A stretch of 64,000 bases of DNA from Opitutales bacterium UBA5694 (GCA_002420185.1 DIHO01000019.1:248001-312000); one strand, 5' to 3'. Positions 17,490 through 26,886 are shown, counted from the first letter of the stretch. Notes: generated by a model not told the origin, from the letters alone. Numbers and translations are program-made.

Positions 17490-18554
17490 ATGAATTTTTT
17501 GTACTCGACGATTCAGTTTTACAGCGTTCCCCGGTCTTTCACTATGTTGCTGGTGGCTCTGACAATAGTGCCCATTGCATTCGGTTCGTTTGAGCGGCAG
17601 AAGGCGTCTTCGCTCCCGGCTTTCTTCCCAGCAGGACATTTAGTCGACCCCAATCAAGATATGAATCCTGACACTCGCATCGTTATCAACAGTCAACCTT
17701 TGTCGAACGGCCCTGAGGTTTCCATGCAACCGCAGGCACCCATCGTCCGGGTGCTTGAGCCGCTGGCGGCGAAGCTCGAACCGTCTCGAAAAATCGCCTA
17801 CAAATCAGTGGGTAAAGGGCGAGCTCTCGAATTGCATGTTTTCGAACCGGAGGAGCACGACGCTTCAAAAGACAGGCGACCGTGTATTCTCATCATTCAC
17901 GGAGGTGGATGGACTGGAGGGGAGCCGCGGGTGTACTACACGATCGCGGATCATTACGCTAAGAAAGGGATGCTCGCAATAAGCCTGCAGTATCGGTTAA
18001 TGAACGCGAAGGAGGGCGTAACGGTATTCGATTGCGTGAAGGACGGTCGTTCGGCGATGAGATGGCTGCGGGCGCAGGCATCGACGTTGGGAATCGATCC
18101 GAGTCGGATTGCGGTAACCGGCGGTTCGGCGGGTGGTCATGTCGCACTGGCAACGGCAGTTTTCGAGAACGGACCCGAGGTCGACGACGCAAGGGATGAT
18201 CTTTCCATATCGTGTGTCCCGGATCTACTGATTCCCCTGAACCCCGTGATTGACACCTCGGCGGATGGATACGGACAAGAGAAAATCGGGAAACGCTGGA
18301 TGGAGCTGTCTCCACTACATCATGTTAAGCGGGATCTGCCACCGATGCTGATCTGTCATAGCACCGGGGATACGGTCACGCCCTATGCGGGCGCTGCCCG
18401 GTTTGCGGAGTTGTCCAAGGCGGCGGGCAACGACTGCCAGCTATTCACGTTCGAAGGCGGTCGGCATGGCTGGTTCATTTTCGATCTAGAGCACTATGCG
18501 ACTATCTTACGCGTGATGGATGATTACCTGAAAGAAAAAGGATTTATTTCGTAG
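17490..18554 (+). CDS. Secreted acetyl-esterase-like alpha/beta hydrolase
   Basis: The frame is open from 17265, but residues before the ATG at 17490 look non-coding. From 17490 the protein has 354 residues with a hydrophobic signal at about 18-33; an ATG at 17544 would also serve. Core motifs: oxyanion loop H-G-G-G-W (137-141), nucleophile elbow G-G-S-A-G-G-H (Ser213), acid Asp in 'HSTGDTVTPY' and His in 'EGGRHGWF'. It is the same class as the hydrolase at 6531-7424 and is probably a carbohydrate acetylesterase. It is convergent with the decayed sulfatase that follows. Confidence 0.75.
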   Translation: MNFLYSTIQFYSVPRSFTMLLVALTIVPIAFGSFERQKASSLPAFFPAGHLVDPNQDMNPDTRIVINSQPLSNGPEVSMQPQAPIVRVLEPLAAKLEPSRKIAYKSVGKGRALELHVFEPEEHDASKDRRPCILIIHGGGWTGGEPRVYYTIADHYAKKGMLAISLQYRLMNAKEGVTVFDCVKDGRSAMRWLRAQASTLGIDPSRIAVTGGSAGGHVALATAVFENGPEVDDARDDLSISCVPDLLIPLNPVIDTSADGYGQEKIGKRWMELSPLHHVKRDLPPMLICHSTGDTVTPYAGAARFAELSKAAGNDCQLFTFEGGRHGWFIFDLEHYATILRVMDDYLKEKGFIS

Positions 18555-18571
18555 TCTCATACAGCCTGTTC

Positions 18572-19108
18572 TTATTTCAACCAAGCGCTCAATATTTTGT
18601 TTTCCTCAATGGGCTGGGCCGCACCCACAGTGCTGCGCCCCTCTTTGATGTAGCGCTCCACGATATTGCACATATCTTCAGCGATTTCCGGATGGGAGCT
18701 GTAAAGGTTTTCAGTTTCTTTGGGATCGGCTTTTAGGTTGTAAAGTTCAAACCCTTTTTTCATCTGAATGAGTTTCTATGCTCCTTTGCGAAACCCCAGT
18801 TGACCTTCTATGCTGCAGAGCACCACCGGAGCTCTTTCAAAACTCTCGCGACGTAGGGCCGGCAGAAAGCTGATGCTATCTTCCGTGCTGTTGTCTGGAA
18901 ATTCGACAGAGAAGTAATCGGCTAAAGTCGCCATGATATCGCTCACGCAAATAACTTCCGAACGGCGCTTGCCCGCTTTGGTAAGACCGGGCCAGCGAAT
19001 CATGAAAGGAACACGGTGCCCGCCTTCGCAGAGCTCGCGTTTTTTGCCGCAGCTGTCAGGAACTTCCCGCTTGAGATAAAGAGCGATAGGAAACGCCAGT
19101 TTCAGCAT
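18572..19108 (-). pseudogene. Sulfatase pseudogene: start joined to C-terminal third
   Basis: Minus-strand reading from ATG 19108 (or 19123) gives a signal-peptide-like start 'MLKLAFPIALYL', then jumps straight into the sulfatase C-terminal part: 'ELCEGGHRVPFMIRWPG', 'VICVSDIMATLADYF', 'FELYNLKADPKETENLY'. The metal-binding D-D, the C-x-P-x-R motif and about 300 residues between are absent. In addition an in-frame TAG (18776-18778) replaces the Trp of the usual 'RKGAWKLI' segment. The gene therefore suffered an internal deletion and a nonsense change. Its upstream region still carries a motif shared with two other genes (19160-19181). Confidence 0.85.
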
Positions 19109-19159
19109 GGTTCTAATCCTCATCTAGTTAGCAAGTAAGAGTTGGTGGCTGCTTTCCGG

Positions 19160-19181
19160 GAGTTGTTGATAGGAAATGAAT
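19160..19181 (-). promoter_or_regulatory. Shared upstream motif, copy 1
   Basis: On the plus strand this reads GAGTTGTTGATAGGAAATGA and two further bases. A 22-base stretch matches the motif at 55167-55188 with a single difference, and 15 bases are shared with 44370-44384. Each copy lies upstream of a minus-strand gene; here it is 37 bases before the ATG at 19123 of the decayed sulfatase. Its core is an imperfect inverted repeat (TTSAT-AGGAA-ATGAA). It is probably a promoter or operator element. Confidence 0.45.
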
Positions 19182-19376
19182 GTCTCCCTGGGCTATTCTG
19201 GTCAAGGCGCCTACTACTTGGTCCGTTCGGTGCAATGGTTCCGATTTGTTGATCTCTATTCGAAATAGTGGTTTGGTAACGAGTTCTTTGATAACTGAGA
19301 CGATTTCTGGAACTCGATAGGTTGACAGATTGGTTTTGGAAATGGATTGTAAATCACAGGACAAACTATCGTTTTT

Positions 19377-20798
19377 ATGAAAAAGGTACCCTTTTCTGCT
19401 CCGGCATCGAATCGCCGCCAGTTTCTGAAAACCTCGTCGCTTCTTGCGGGAAGTGCTATTGTCGTGCCTCGATTTTCGATTGGGCAATCCGGACAGTCTG
19501 CGAACAATAAGCTTAACATTGCTTTTATCGGAGTCGGCCCAGGTCAGGGCAGAGGAAATCTGACGCAGATGGCCAAAGAGAATATAGTGGCATTTTGCGA
19601 TGTCGATCCTGCTCAGATTGCGAAGACTAAGGAAAAATTTCCAAATGCTTATACGTTTAGCGATTACCGCAAAATGTTCGATAAGATGGGCAACCAGATC
19701 GATGCGGTCGGAATTGCGACTCCGGACAATACGCATTTCGTCGCGGCGATGGCAGCAGCAGATTTGGGTAAGCACCTTTTTGTTCAAAAGCCTTTGGTTC
19801 ACAATATCTATGAGCTAAGAACGCTTTGCGAAAAGACTCGGCGGAATAAGCTCGTTACTCAGATGGGAAATCAGGGGCGTGCTTTCGATGGAATGCGTCA
19901 TATTAAGGAATGGTTCGACGCGGATGTGCTAGGGGAGGTGCGAGAAGTTATTGCGTGGACGAATCGGCCTAATAAAGGATATGGTTTCCGGTCAGGCGAG
20001 AGAAAGAAATTGCCTGACGCTCGACCAATTCCGCAGGGCATGGATTGGGACAAATGGATTGGGCCAGCTCCGATGACTGGTTTTAGCGAAGACTTGCATC
20101 CAGGCTATTGGCGGGGTTGGTGGGATTATGGGTGTGGAGGATTGGGCGATATTGGCTGCCACACGATCGACATTCCGTACTACGCTCTTCAGCTCGGTCA
20201 TCCTACGAAAATTGAGGTAGAATTGGCTGGTGAGCCAAATTTGATCTACACGCCAAGCGGTAGCGTTGTAACGTATCACTTTCCAGCTCGTAACGGGTTG
20301 CCTCCGGTTAAGGTCAAGTGGGTTGAAGGTCCGAAGGTGCCGAAGATGACGAAGGATTTTGAAGCGGCTCAAGCGGTCGCCTTAGCCAAATCAGGGAACA
20401 AGGAAGAAGCGAAAACCTACGCTGATGGCATTTTCATGGTAGGAAAAAAGCAGACGCTCTTTTCGCCGGGTATGCGTCCCAATAGTCCGCGTCTTTATGA
20501 TGAAGACGTTTGGCAAGAGTTTCGCCGAAACCGTCCACCTCAAACATTGCCGCGAATTAAAGGAGGGAATATTCAAGAGTGGATACGAGCCGTAAAGGGG
20601 GTGGGGCCGAGACCTGGCTCGCATTTCGACTATGCCGAAGGATTGACGGAGTTAATTTTGCTCGGAGCGTTGGCTATTCGCACGGGTAAGAATATCGAGT
20701 GGGATCCGAAGAAAATGAAAATAACGAATGAACCCTCCCTTAATAAGTATATAAAGCCACAAGCGCGCAAGGGTTGGCGTGAGTACTATCGTGGTTGA
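19377..20798 (+). CDS. Tat-exported Gfo/Idh/MocA oxidoreductase
   Basis: A 473-residue protein with a twin-arginine signal (N-R-R-Q-F-L-K, residues 12-18) and hydrophobic stretch to about 36. The Rossmann NAD(P) site is 'NIAFIGVGPGQGRG' (47-60), and the catalytic-type lysine lies in V-Q-K-P (136-139). The C-terminal half has 'GDIGCHTIDIPYYAL' and Trp-rich loops usual for the secreted planctomycete/verrucomicrobial subgroup. Such enzymes oxidise or rearrange sugars with a tightly bound cofactor carried through Tat. A TTGACA hexamer lies at 19322, but no convincing -10 box follows. It is divergent from the sulfatase relic. Confidence 0.88.
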   Translation: MKKVPFSAPASNRRQFLKTSSLLAGSAIVVPRFSIGQSGQSANNKLNIAFIGVGPGQGRGNLTQMAKENIVAFCDVDPAQIAKTKEKFPNAYTFSDYRKMFDKMGNQIDAVGIATPDNTHFVAAMAAADLGKHLFVQKPLVHNIYELRTLCEKTRRNKLVTQMGNQGRAFDGMRHIKEWFDADVLGEVREVIAWTNRPNKGYGFRSGERKKLPDARPIPQGMDWDKWIGPAPMTGFSEDLHPGYWRGWWDYGCGGLGDIGCHTIDIPYYALQLGHPTKIEVELAGEPNLIYTPSGSVVTYHFPARNGLPPVKVKWVEGPKVPKMTKDFEAAQAVALAKSGNKEEAKTYADGIFMVGKKQTLFSPGMRPNSPRLYDEDVWQEFRRNRPPQTLPRIKGGNIQEWIRAVKGVGPRPGSHFDYAEGLTELILLGALAIRTGKNIEWDPKKMKITNEPSLNKYIKPQARKGWREYYRG

Positions 20799-20999
20799 TT
20801 TTAGTATCCTATCAGTGATAACTGCCGATTGCACATGACCTTAATTGGCTGATTCGGAGCCAGCGAAGTCTAGAAAGGGTGCGTAATCGGTCGCGGATCA
20901 AAACGAGTAAACAGATAACCAAATCAACGACTCGATATTGTCGGGCCGGAACCTCAGATTCAGGCTTTTCGGTTTTGTGTAAGAACATTTCAAGGGATG

Positions 21000-22031
21000 T
21001 TAGTCGAACACTTCTTTGAGAAATGGTAGAAGTCGCTTTGTCCGTTCAGTTGCACCTTTGGCGGTGGTGTGGTGGCTGGTGTCGTAAAAGAGCTCGATGT
21101 CTAGGACGAAATCCTCAGGTTTTCCGAGGAACTCTAGTCCCATTGAGGATGTGAAGTTAGTGATGCGATGGATGCTGGCTTTTACTTTTGGGTGCTCGAG
21201 ATCTAGCTTTGGGTTCCGGGCCATGGGGAGCCAAGACATGAGGATTTGCACATTGTTTTCACGGGCCCATTTCGTGAACTCTTTGAAGTCATGTCGGGTC
21301 ATTTCGGATACAGGATTCAAGTCCATTAGATAATAATCGTGCGTTCCGCGCCAAATAGTGTGGTTGCTTTGCACGAAATCGCCATGACGATTGAGGGTTA
21401 GATAGTTGTAATAAGCAGGGATTTCGCCAGAGTATCGACCGTCCCATTGATCCTCGAGGTTCTCGATCACTTTCTTTTTGGGGAGTGGTTTGAGTTGCTT
21501 CTCGAAGTCACCCGTTAACTGGCCGAGACGTACGAGGTCTCCTGCCAGGACTTTCCGCCAAGGCAGACTTTTCAGGAACTGGGCTTTTCGGCGAAGGGAC
21601 AGGCTCCAGAAGAACTCCGGCTCCCAGATCGTTATCTCGTCTGCCGCATAGCTGGAATATTTGTTCCGAAAGTACATGGAGTTTTCCAATCCCAGAATCA
21701 CAGCGTCACCCGGTTTGGCGAAAAGCCGTACTTCGTCGAAGCAGAACTCGAGTGGCATGTTGATATTGAAAGCAAGATTCACTACCTCAAATCCTGTCTC
21801 CGCCTGCAACAGGGGCGAATCGAACCCGAACCAAGTGCTGGATCCTCCTTGCAGCCAAATAGTGGGTCCCTCGACGGATTCGGCGATGTGGTGTTTGGCG
21901 ATTCGAACTTCGCGATTTAAATGATGGGGCCACCAGGGCATGCCGAGATGAACGCAGAAGAGAATCACTGCGATGGCAAACGCTGCTAATAACGAGAGGA
22001 GAAACCAGAGTATGAATTCCTTAGCGGTCAT
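21000..22031 (-). CDS. SGNH/DltD-AlgJ-like partner of the MBOAT protein
   Basis: Start taken at the ATG two bases after the stop of the MBOAT gene (TGA-AC-ATG), giving 343 residues; the longer open frame overlaps the MBOAT coding region. There is one N-terminal membrane anchor (about 5-28), then an SGNH-like domain with a G-G-S-S block (62-65) in 'IWLQGGSSTWFG' and a terminal D-x-x-H motif (Asp317, His320) in 'FYDTSHHTTAKG'. By analogy with AlgX/AlgJ, DltD or PatB it should transfer acyl groups delivered by the MBOAT protein to an extracytoplasmic polymer. Translational coupling is strongly suggested. Confidence 0.75.
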   Translation of the reverse strand: MTAKEFILWFLLSLLAAFAIAVILFCVHLGMPWWPHHLNREVRIAKHHIAESVEGPTIWLQGGSSTWFGFDSPLLQAETGFEVVNLAFNINMPLEFCFDEVRLFAKPGDAVILGLENSMYFRNKYSSYAADEITIWEPEFFWSLSLRRKAQFLKSLPWRKVLAGDLVRLGQLTGDFEKQLKPLPKKKVIENLEDQWDGRYSGEIPAYYNYLTLNRHGDFVQSNHTIWRGTHDYYLMDLNPVSEMTRHDFKEFTKWARENNVQILMSWLPMARNPKLDLEHPKVKASIHRITNFTSSMGLEFLGKPEDFVLDIELFYDTSHHTTAKGATERTKRLLPFLKEVFD

Positions 22032-22033
22032 GT

Positions 22034-23674
22034 TCAGAATCGAAAGTAGATAAAGGGGCTCGCCTGAAAAGTACCACTTTGAATAATGACTATAAAAATG
22101 ATGATGGCCGTTAGGAACGCAGCCCGTTTCTTGAATACGGGGGCCTCGTTGAGCGGATGGGTGAGCCAGGAAAGGGGTCGGGGGAAGCACAGAACCAAGC
22201 TGAGTGCTGCGAGAACTTGAAGAGACGATAACATGATTTCAGAAAAAATGAAGTGGCCGACATGAACCCCATTGATGAGTCCCGGATACCATTCGAGGAA
22301 GTGAATCGCGTAATGAACGGTTTTCCAGGAATCCACTGGTTCGAGCGTTTTGAGAAACTCGCTCAGAGGAAGGCCATCTGCGGTAATCCATCCGAACTCG
22401 CCGAAGAGCGCTTGAAAATAACGGATCGATTCGTTTAAATTATCCGTCCGGAAGAACGTCCAGCATAGTGTCACGCTCAAAAAAGTCAGTGCCCACGAGA
22501 GTTCGGTCTGGAGCTTGATCGGGATGTTTTTCCAGAGGTGGTTAATTGCTAGAAGCGTGCCATGGGCGAAACCCCAAAGCAAGAACGTGTAGTTCGCACC
22601 GTGCCAGAGACCGGCAATGGTCATAGTCAGAATCAAGTTAGAGTACTTTCGGAAAAACCCGCTGCGACTGCCGCCGAGCGGTATGTAGAGGAATTTTTTG
22701 AAAAAAGTGGAAAGGGTAACGTGCCATCGTCTCCAAAAATCAATGATATTGATGGCTCGATAGGGGGAAGCAAAATTTTCGGGAAGCCGAATTCCAAAAA
22801 AGCGACCCAATCCTAGAGCCATTTCTGAGTAGGCGGAAAAATCAAAATAGATTTGCAGCGAAAATGCGAGAAGTCCCAACCATGCGCTGAACGCGGATAG
22901 GCTTTCTCCTTGAGCACTCAGCGCGAATGCGGAATCGGCGATGGGAGCTAGATTGTCAGCCAGCAGAATCTTCTTCCCGAGCCCGATAGTGAATAGACTG
23001 ATTCCGAGCCCGATATCGTCCAGTGAAGGTCGCCCAAATCGCTTGGTCTGCAATTGCGGAATCATTTCGTCCGGCTGGACGATTGGCCCGGCGATTAGCT
23101 GAGGGAAAAAGGAAACGTAGAGTGCATACTCATGCGGTTTAGCGATAAGGCGTTTTTCGCGATAGGTAATGACGAGATAGGAAATCTGCTGGAAGGTGAA
23201 AAACGAGATCGCGAGTGGAAGGAGAAACGAGGGTGGGGTGAGCGAGAGTCCGAAAAGAGTGGCTACCGATTCGGTCGCAAAGCCAGAGTATTTGAAGCCT
23301 CCCAATATCAGAAGGTTGGCCGTGATGCCGGCAACCAGGTAGCGTTTGGCCACATGAGATTGAGAGGTTCGTTCAATTGCTACGGAACAGAAGTAGTTGG
23401 CCGCGACTGAACCCATGAGCCATAGCAGGTGTACGGGATAGGCCCAAGCGTAGAAAACCCACGAGCAAACAAGCAGCCAGCAAATCGATACCCATGCAGG
23501 GACTCGCGAGCCGATTGCCATGAAGACAATCCAGGCGATCGGGAGGAATGCGAACAGAAATATTGGGCTGAAGAATAGCATCGAGGAGGGGCTGATTCGT
23601 GTCAGCCTCTTGTATAGGGAATGATTAGTCTGGTCAAGGCAAGGTTCCTGCTCGGAAAAAGAGGTATCGGGCAT
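22034..23674 (-). CDS. MBOAT family O-acyltransferase
   Basis: A 546-residue polytopic membrane protein. The core has 'SFFTFQQISYLVITYR' near 158, 'FFPQLIAGPIV' near 189, 'FWRRWHVTLSTFFKKFLYIP' near 313-332 and the catalytic histidine motif W-H-G-A-N (357-361). These are hallmarks of AlgI/DltB/PatA-type proteins that move acyl groups across the membrane for polysaccharide O-acylation. The typical MBOAT start 'MLFFSPIFLFAFLP' occurs at residue 32, but a good Shine-Dalgarno site (GGGAGGT, 6 bases before the ATG) supports the start at 23674, giving a 31-residue cytoplasmic extension. It forms an operon with the SGNH protein. Confidence 0.9.
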   Translation of the reverse strand: MPDTSFSEQEPCLDQTNHSLYKRLTRISPSSMLFFSPIFLFAFLPIAWIVFMAIGSRVPAWVSICWLLVCSWVFYAWAYPVHLLWLMGSVAANYFCSVAIERTSQSHVAKRYLVAGITANLLILGGFKYSGFATESVATLFGLSLTPPSFLLPLAISFFTFQQISYLVITYREKRLIAKPHEYALYVSFFPQLIAGPIVQPDEMIPQLQTKRFGRPSLDDIGLGISLFTIGLGKKILLADNLAPIADSAFALSAQGESLSAFSAWLGLLAFSLQIYFDFSAYSEMALGLGRFFGIRLPENFASPYRAINIIDFWRRWHVTLSTFFKKFLYIPLGGSRSGFFRKYSNLILTMTIAGLWHGANYTFLLWGFAHGTLLAINHLWKNIPIKLQTELSWALTFLSVTLCWTFFRTDNLNESIRYFQALFGEFGWITADGLPLSEFLKTLEPVDSWKTVHYAIHFLEWYPGLINGVHVGHFIFSEIMLSSLQVLAALSLVLCFPRPLSWLTHPLNEAPVFKKRAAFLTAIIIFIVIIQSGTFQASPFIYFRF

Positions 23675-23727
23675 CGAAATACCTCCCGTTTTGGGCTCAG
23701 AATTACGATCTTTGAAAAGTTGATTCT

Positions 23728-24000
23728 ATGAGGCTAAGAATTTCGACGGTGCTCGTTATCATTTGTGGATATTCGGTTTCAGGTGACGGCTTTCCAACTG
23801 AAGCGAGCCCTGGATTCGAGGTTTTTCGAGATCGGTGTATGGCGTGTCATCTCGAAACCGGGATAGGTATTCAGGCGATGAACGCTCCTACAATCGCTGG
23901 GCTGCCAATATGGTATGTTACGGATCAATTATTGATAGGTAATTCCATTGTTCCGATTCAACACTTTGATAAGATCCCTGACTTTATCCTGAACTTCTGA
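23728..24000 (+). pseudogene. Truncated cytochrome c
   Basis: This 90-codon frame has a signal peptide (1-about 20) and a c-type heme site C-M-A-C-H (Cys37, Cys40, His41) followed by 'GIGIQAMNAPTIAGLPIWYV'. That is the classic opening of small monoheme cytochromes (c553/c552 type, '..NAPxLAGL..WY..RQL'). Normally about 40 more residues follow, including the Met axial ligand; here they are replaced by 'IGNSIVPIQHFDKIPDFILN', which does not resemble the family. It is therefore probably a truncated gene. The 200 bases that follow (24001-24199) contain a GC-rich segment but no recognisable gene. Confidence 0.6.
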
Positions 24001-24199
24001 TTCGGCCAGGCAGTTAGTCGGTCGAACCAACGAGCACGCGGCTCGCACCCACGCTCACTGCCTCATACGCCCCATTCGGCTACGTCGATACCAATCGAGC
24101 TCAATTGGGATAGTTTCGCCTAGAGGATGGGTTAAGGAGATCGGTGAAAAGTGATCGCGAGGATAATAATGGGAATGAATGTATTCGATTAGGGAGTTT

Positions 24200-26788
24200 T
24201 TAGTTCTTTAAAGGAGAAAACTTGAACGAATACAGATCTGCATCCTTTAGCAAGAACCGGAGGCGTATCGGCCTACCTACGAGTTTGGTTAAGGACGAAT
24301 CATCATCCCACTCGATGGCGCGGTCAAGCTCATCACCAAAAACAGGAATACATTGATCCAGTGTGAAGCTAGGGATCGCTTGTCCATACTCGTCTTGGAT
24401 CTCAACGCGAACTTCTCCGGCAGCAGAGCTGGCATAATTGATGGAAAGACTATCTCCTTTGAAAGTGAAGAGTCGAGTGATCGCTTCACCTCCTTCGTAA
24501 GGAGCGGAAAGGGATGCGAATCCATCTAGACGAAGAGAGTAGCGAGTCATGTGAGCGCTGTCTTGTCCGTAGTGCGACATGCGATACAGAAATAATTCCC
24601 GTTCGTTACCCTGAATGACGCCAAGCGCTGGAGTGTTATCGCGTGCCACCCAATCCTGAAGGGTGTTACCCGGGCGAATGAAGGCTTCCATAAAGGTGCG
24701 ATCGTAGCGATGCCCGCCTCGCGTGGTCATGAATATGGAGTCACTAGAGGCTTTTCCGTAATCAGGGTGGTCGACTAGCTTTTGTGACTGGCTTTTATTT
24801 AGGGCTGCTTTGTCGGGGAAGAAGCGTTTGGCTAAGGCAATGTAGATGTGGGGAGCACGTTCGTAAGGATGTGTTCCATTTGTATACAGGTGTTCTTGCG
24901 CTGTATCGCCGTAGGTCATTTCAACTCGAGGTCCCCAACTAATAAAATCTTTGGAGGTCGTTCGTGCGATCGTACGGAAACCAGAATACTCGGTTCCTGT
25001 CCAGGTGCGGAAGTAACATACGTATAGTTGCTCGCTTTCTGACCAGAAAGCCACATTGTGAGAATCGAACATACCGTCCGTGAAAAAGAAGTCGTCGCTG
25101 TTTCGCCTCCAGTGTATACCGTCTGCGGATACGAAGGAAACTAGTCCATGCTTTTTGTTACTGGCAATTGATTTGTATCGCTCTGATCGCGGGACTCCTG
25201 ATCGTGTGTCCAGGAAAGGGCTGAAGTTGTGGCACCACACTTCTTTCTCGTTTAGGATCACATTGTTGTTCTTGGAGCCCATTACTTCTAAGAGTCCCAG
25301 ATTGGGTTTGGTCCAGTTGATGCCATCCTTGGATTCCGCGTAACAGGTCACGGCTTCGAATTCGTCACCGACTCCTGGAAGTCCCCGGTAATACATGCGC
25401 CAGTTATCGCCGTCCTTGATTACTGTGGTGTAGGCGGACCAATTTCCTTCCCAGGGTTTGTCGAATGGCAGGGCGATACCCTCCCGTTTCGGCTGGTGGA
25501 GTTGTTGGGTTACATTATGAAGTTCATCGATTAAGAACTGGTCGACAAAGAGTTCACGTCGGGAACCGATGTCTACCACATCCGCACGTCCTCCATCTCT
25601 GCTTGGTAAAGTCCAAATCGTTCCCAAAATACCAGGCTTCTTGCGATTGGGGTTTGGTGGCCCGGGCTCTAATACCGTATCCGGAGTCACATTGGGCTGA
25701 TAGTAGACGGAGAGAATCCTGCCTGGTGACAGCTCGATAGATACGGGATAACCTAAGTCTTTATTTAAGGCATCATCTCTCAGGATAAATTCATCGTCCA
25801 AACTCCAGGTGATTCCATCTGCACTGACGGCGGCCCGTTGCCCATAAGGTGGGCGACGATGGCCATAGGTCACCATGACGCGGTCGTCTGATAGTAAAGT
25901 GAGGTGTGGTGGAAATCCCCAGAGTGGTGTTTCATAGGGCGGTGCCCAGGTCTTACCATTATCATCCGAATAACTTCCCCATAGTTTACAGAGTGGCGAT
26001 TGGTCATTGTAGGGTTTGGCTGTGGCCCGAGTCATGAGGATGATGCGTCCGCTCGGTAGCTGAAGAACGTGGGGCTCTCCAAAGCGAATTTTATCTGACA
26101 CTTCCGGCGGGGCTTGAAGTGTTGCGATGCGATCCCATGGAGTTTCAGGGTTGGGTGTTGTATAAATGGCGAGCTTCTCAGGGTGTTCTCTATAGGAAGC
26201 TACGAGTAATGATCCGTTTGCGAGATGGATGCCACCGTGAATAGAATCGGTGCCGTGCTCAGGATCGGACCAAGTATAACCATTGTCCGAAGAAATGGTC
26301 TGAAAGGCACGATGAAGATGAGTCGCGTTTTTATACTCCTCCTTGCTGACGTAATCCTGCCATCGGTCGAGAAGCTCTCTTGGGTAGTTCCCTTCGTTCA
26401 TCCCAGTATAAGTCGTCTCTGGAAATCTTACCGAACGCAGATGCGTCAGCAAACGACCGTCCCTTAGTACGGTGATACCGGACTCTCGGTCGTCGACGAT
26501 GGTATCAAATATGATAGTAGGGGGTGACCAGGTTTCACTATTGTCGGTTGAGCGAACCATTAGGATTTCGCCGTTGGGCCCCATGTGTTCGTCCGTGCGC
26601 GTGAAGAGAACCAGAAGGTCACCGTTTTCCGCTCGGGCTATTGCCGGCCATGCAGAATAGGCGTCCCGCTTCTCGTAGATACTTATATGTTTTTCAATCT
26701 TAGGATAGCTGGAAGCGGAGGCTGTAAAAGAGCTGAGAAGCAGAGCGATGAGCAGGGTGGAGGGGAAAAAGCTCACAAAGGTATTCAT
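24200..26788 (-). CDS. Two-domain exo-sialidase-like / beta-propeller glycosidase
   Basis: The ATG at 26788 gives 862 residues with a signal peptide (1-about 26). The N-terminal about 380 residues form a sialidase-type propeller with Asp-box repeats: 'STDNSETWSPP', 'SSDNGYTWSDP', 'SDDNGKTWAPP' and 'SADGITW'. From about residue 395 ('SRRELFVDQFLIDELHNVTQ') a second propeller begins, of a family common in Verrucomicrobia/Planctomycetes, with 'DKPWEGNWSAYTTVIKDGDN' and 'WRMYYRG' motifs like GH43/GH32-type five-bladed enzymes. Each half resembles a separate secreted enzyme, so this is a natural fusion. Substrate unknown. It is on the strand of the PAS-AraC regulator. Confidence 0.75.
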   Translation of the reverse strand: MNTFVSFFPSTLLIALLLSSFTASASSYPKIEKHISIYEKRDAYSAWPAIARAENGDLLVLFTRTDEHMGPNGEILMVRSTDNSETWSPPTIIFDTIVDDRESGITVLRDGRLLTHLRSVRFPETTYTGMNEGNYPRELLDRWQDYVSKEEYKNATHLHRAFQTISSDNGYTWSDPEHGTDSIHGGIHLANGSLLVASYREHPEKLAIYTTPNPETPWDRIATLQAPPEVSDKIRFGEPHVLQLPSGRIILMTRATAKPYNDQSPLCKLWGSYSDDNGKTWAPPYETPLWGFPPHLTLLSDDRVMVTYGHRRPPYGQRAAVSADGITWSLDDEFILRDDALNKDLGYPVSIELSPGRILSVYYQPNVTPDTVLEPGPPNPNRKKPGILGTIWTLPSRDGGRADVVDIGSRRELFVDQFLIDELHNVTQQLHQPKREGIALPFDKPWEGNWSAYTTVIKDGDNWRMYYRGLPGVGDEFEAVTCYAESKDGINWTKPNLGLLEVMGSKNNNVILNEKEVWCHNFSPFLDTRSGVPRSERYKSIASNKKHGLVSFVSADGIHWRRNSDDFFFTDGMFDSHNVAFWSESEQLYVCYFRTWTGTEYSGFRTIARTTSKDFISWGPRVEMTYGDTAQEHLYTNGTHPYERAPHIYIALAKRFFPDKAALNKSQSQKLVDHPDYGKASSDSIFMTTRGGHRYDRTFMEAFIRPGNTLQDWVARDNTPALGVIQGNERELFLYRMSHYGQDSAHMTRYSLRLDGFASLSAPYEGGEAITRLFTFKGDSLSINYASSAAGEVRVEIQDEYGQAIPSFTLDQCIPVFGDELDRAIEWDDDSSLTKLVGRPIRLRFLLKDADLYSFKFSPLKN

Positions 26789-26886
26789 GTTATGGAGATT
26801 ATTTGAGTGACCCGCCAACACAATCAAGGACGCGGTTTACAATACAAAATAGTCCACATTTTACCAATAGATCCGTTGGGAGCTCG

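Noticed and set aside
19128..19802. 224-codon minus-strand frame
   Set aside because: It overlaps the start of the Gfo/Idh/MocA gene on the other strand, is rich in Arg/Ser/Ile and has no recognisable domain.
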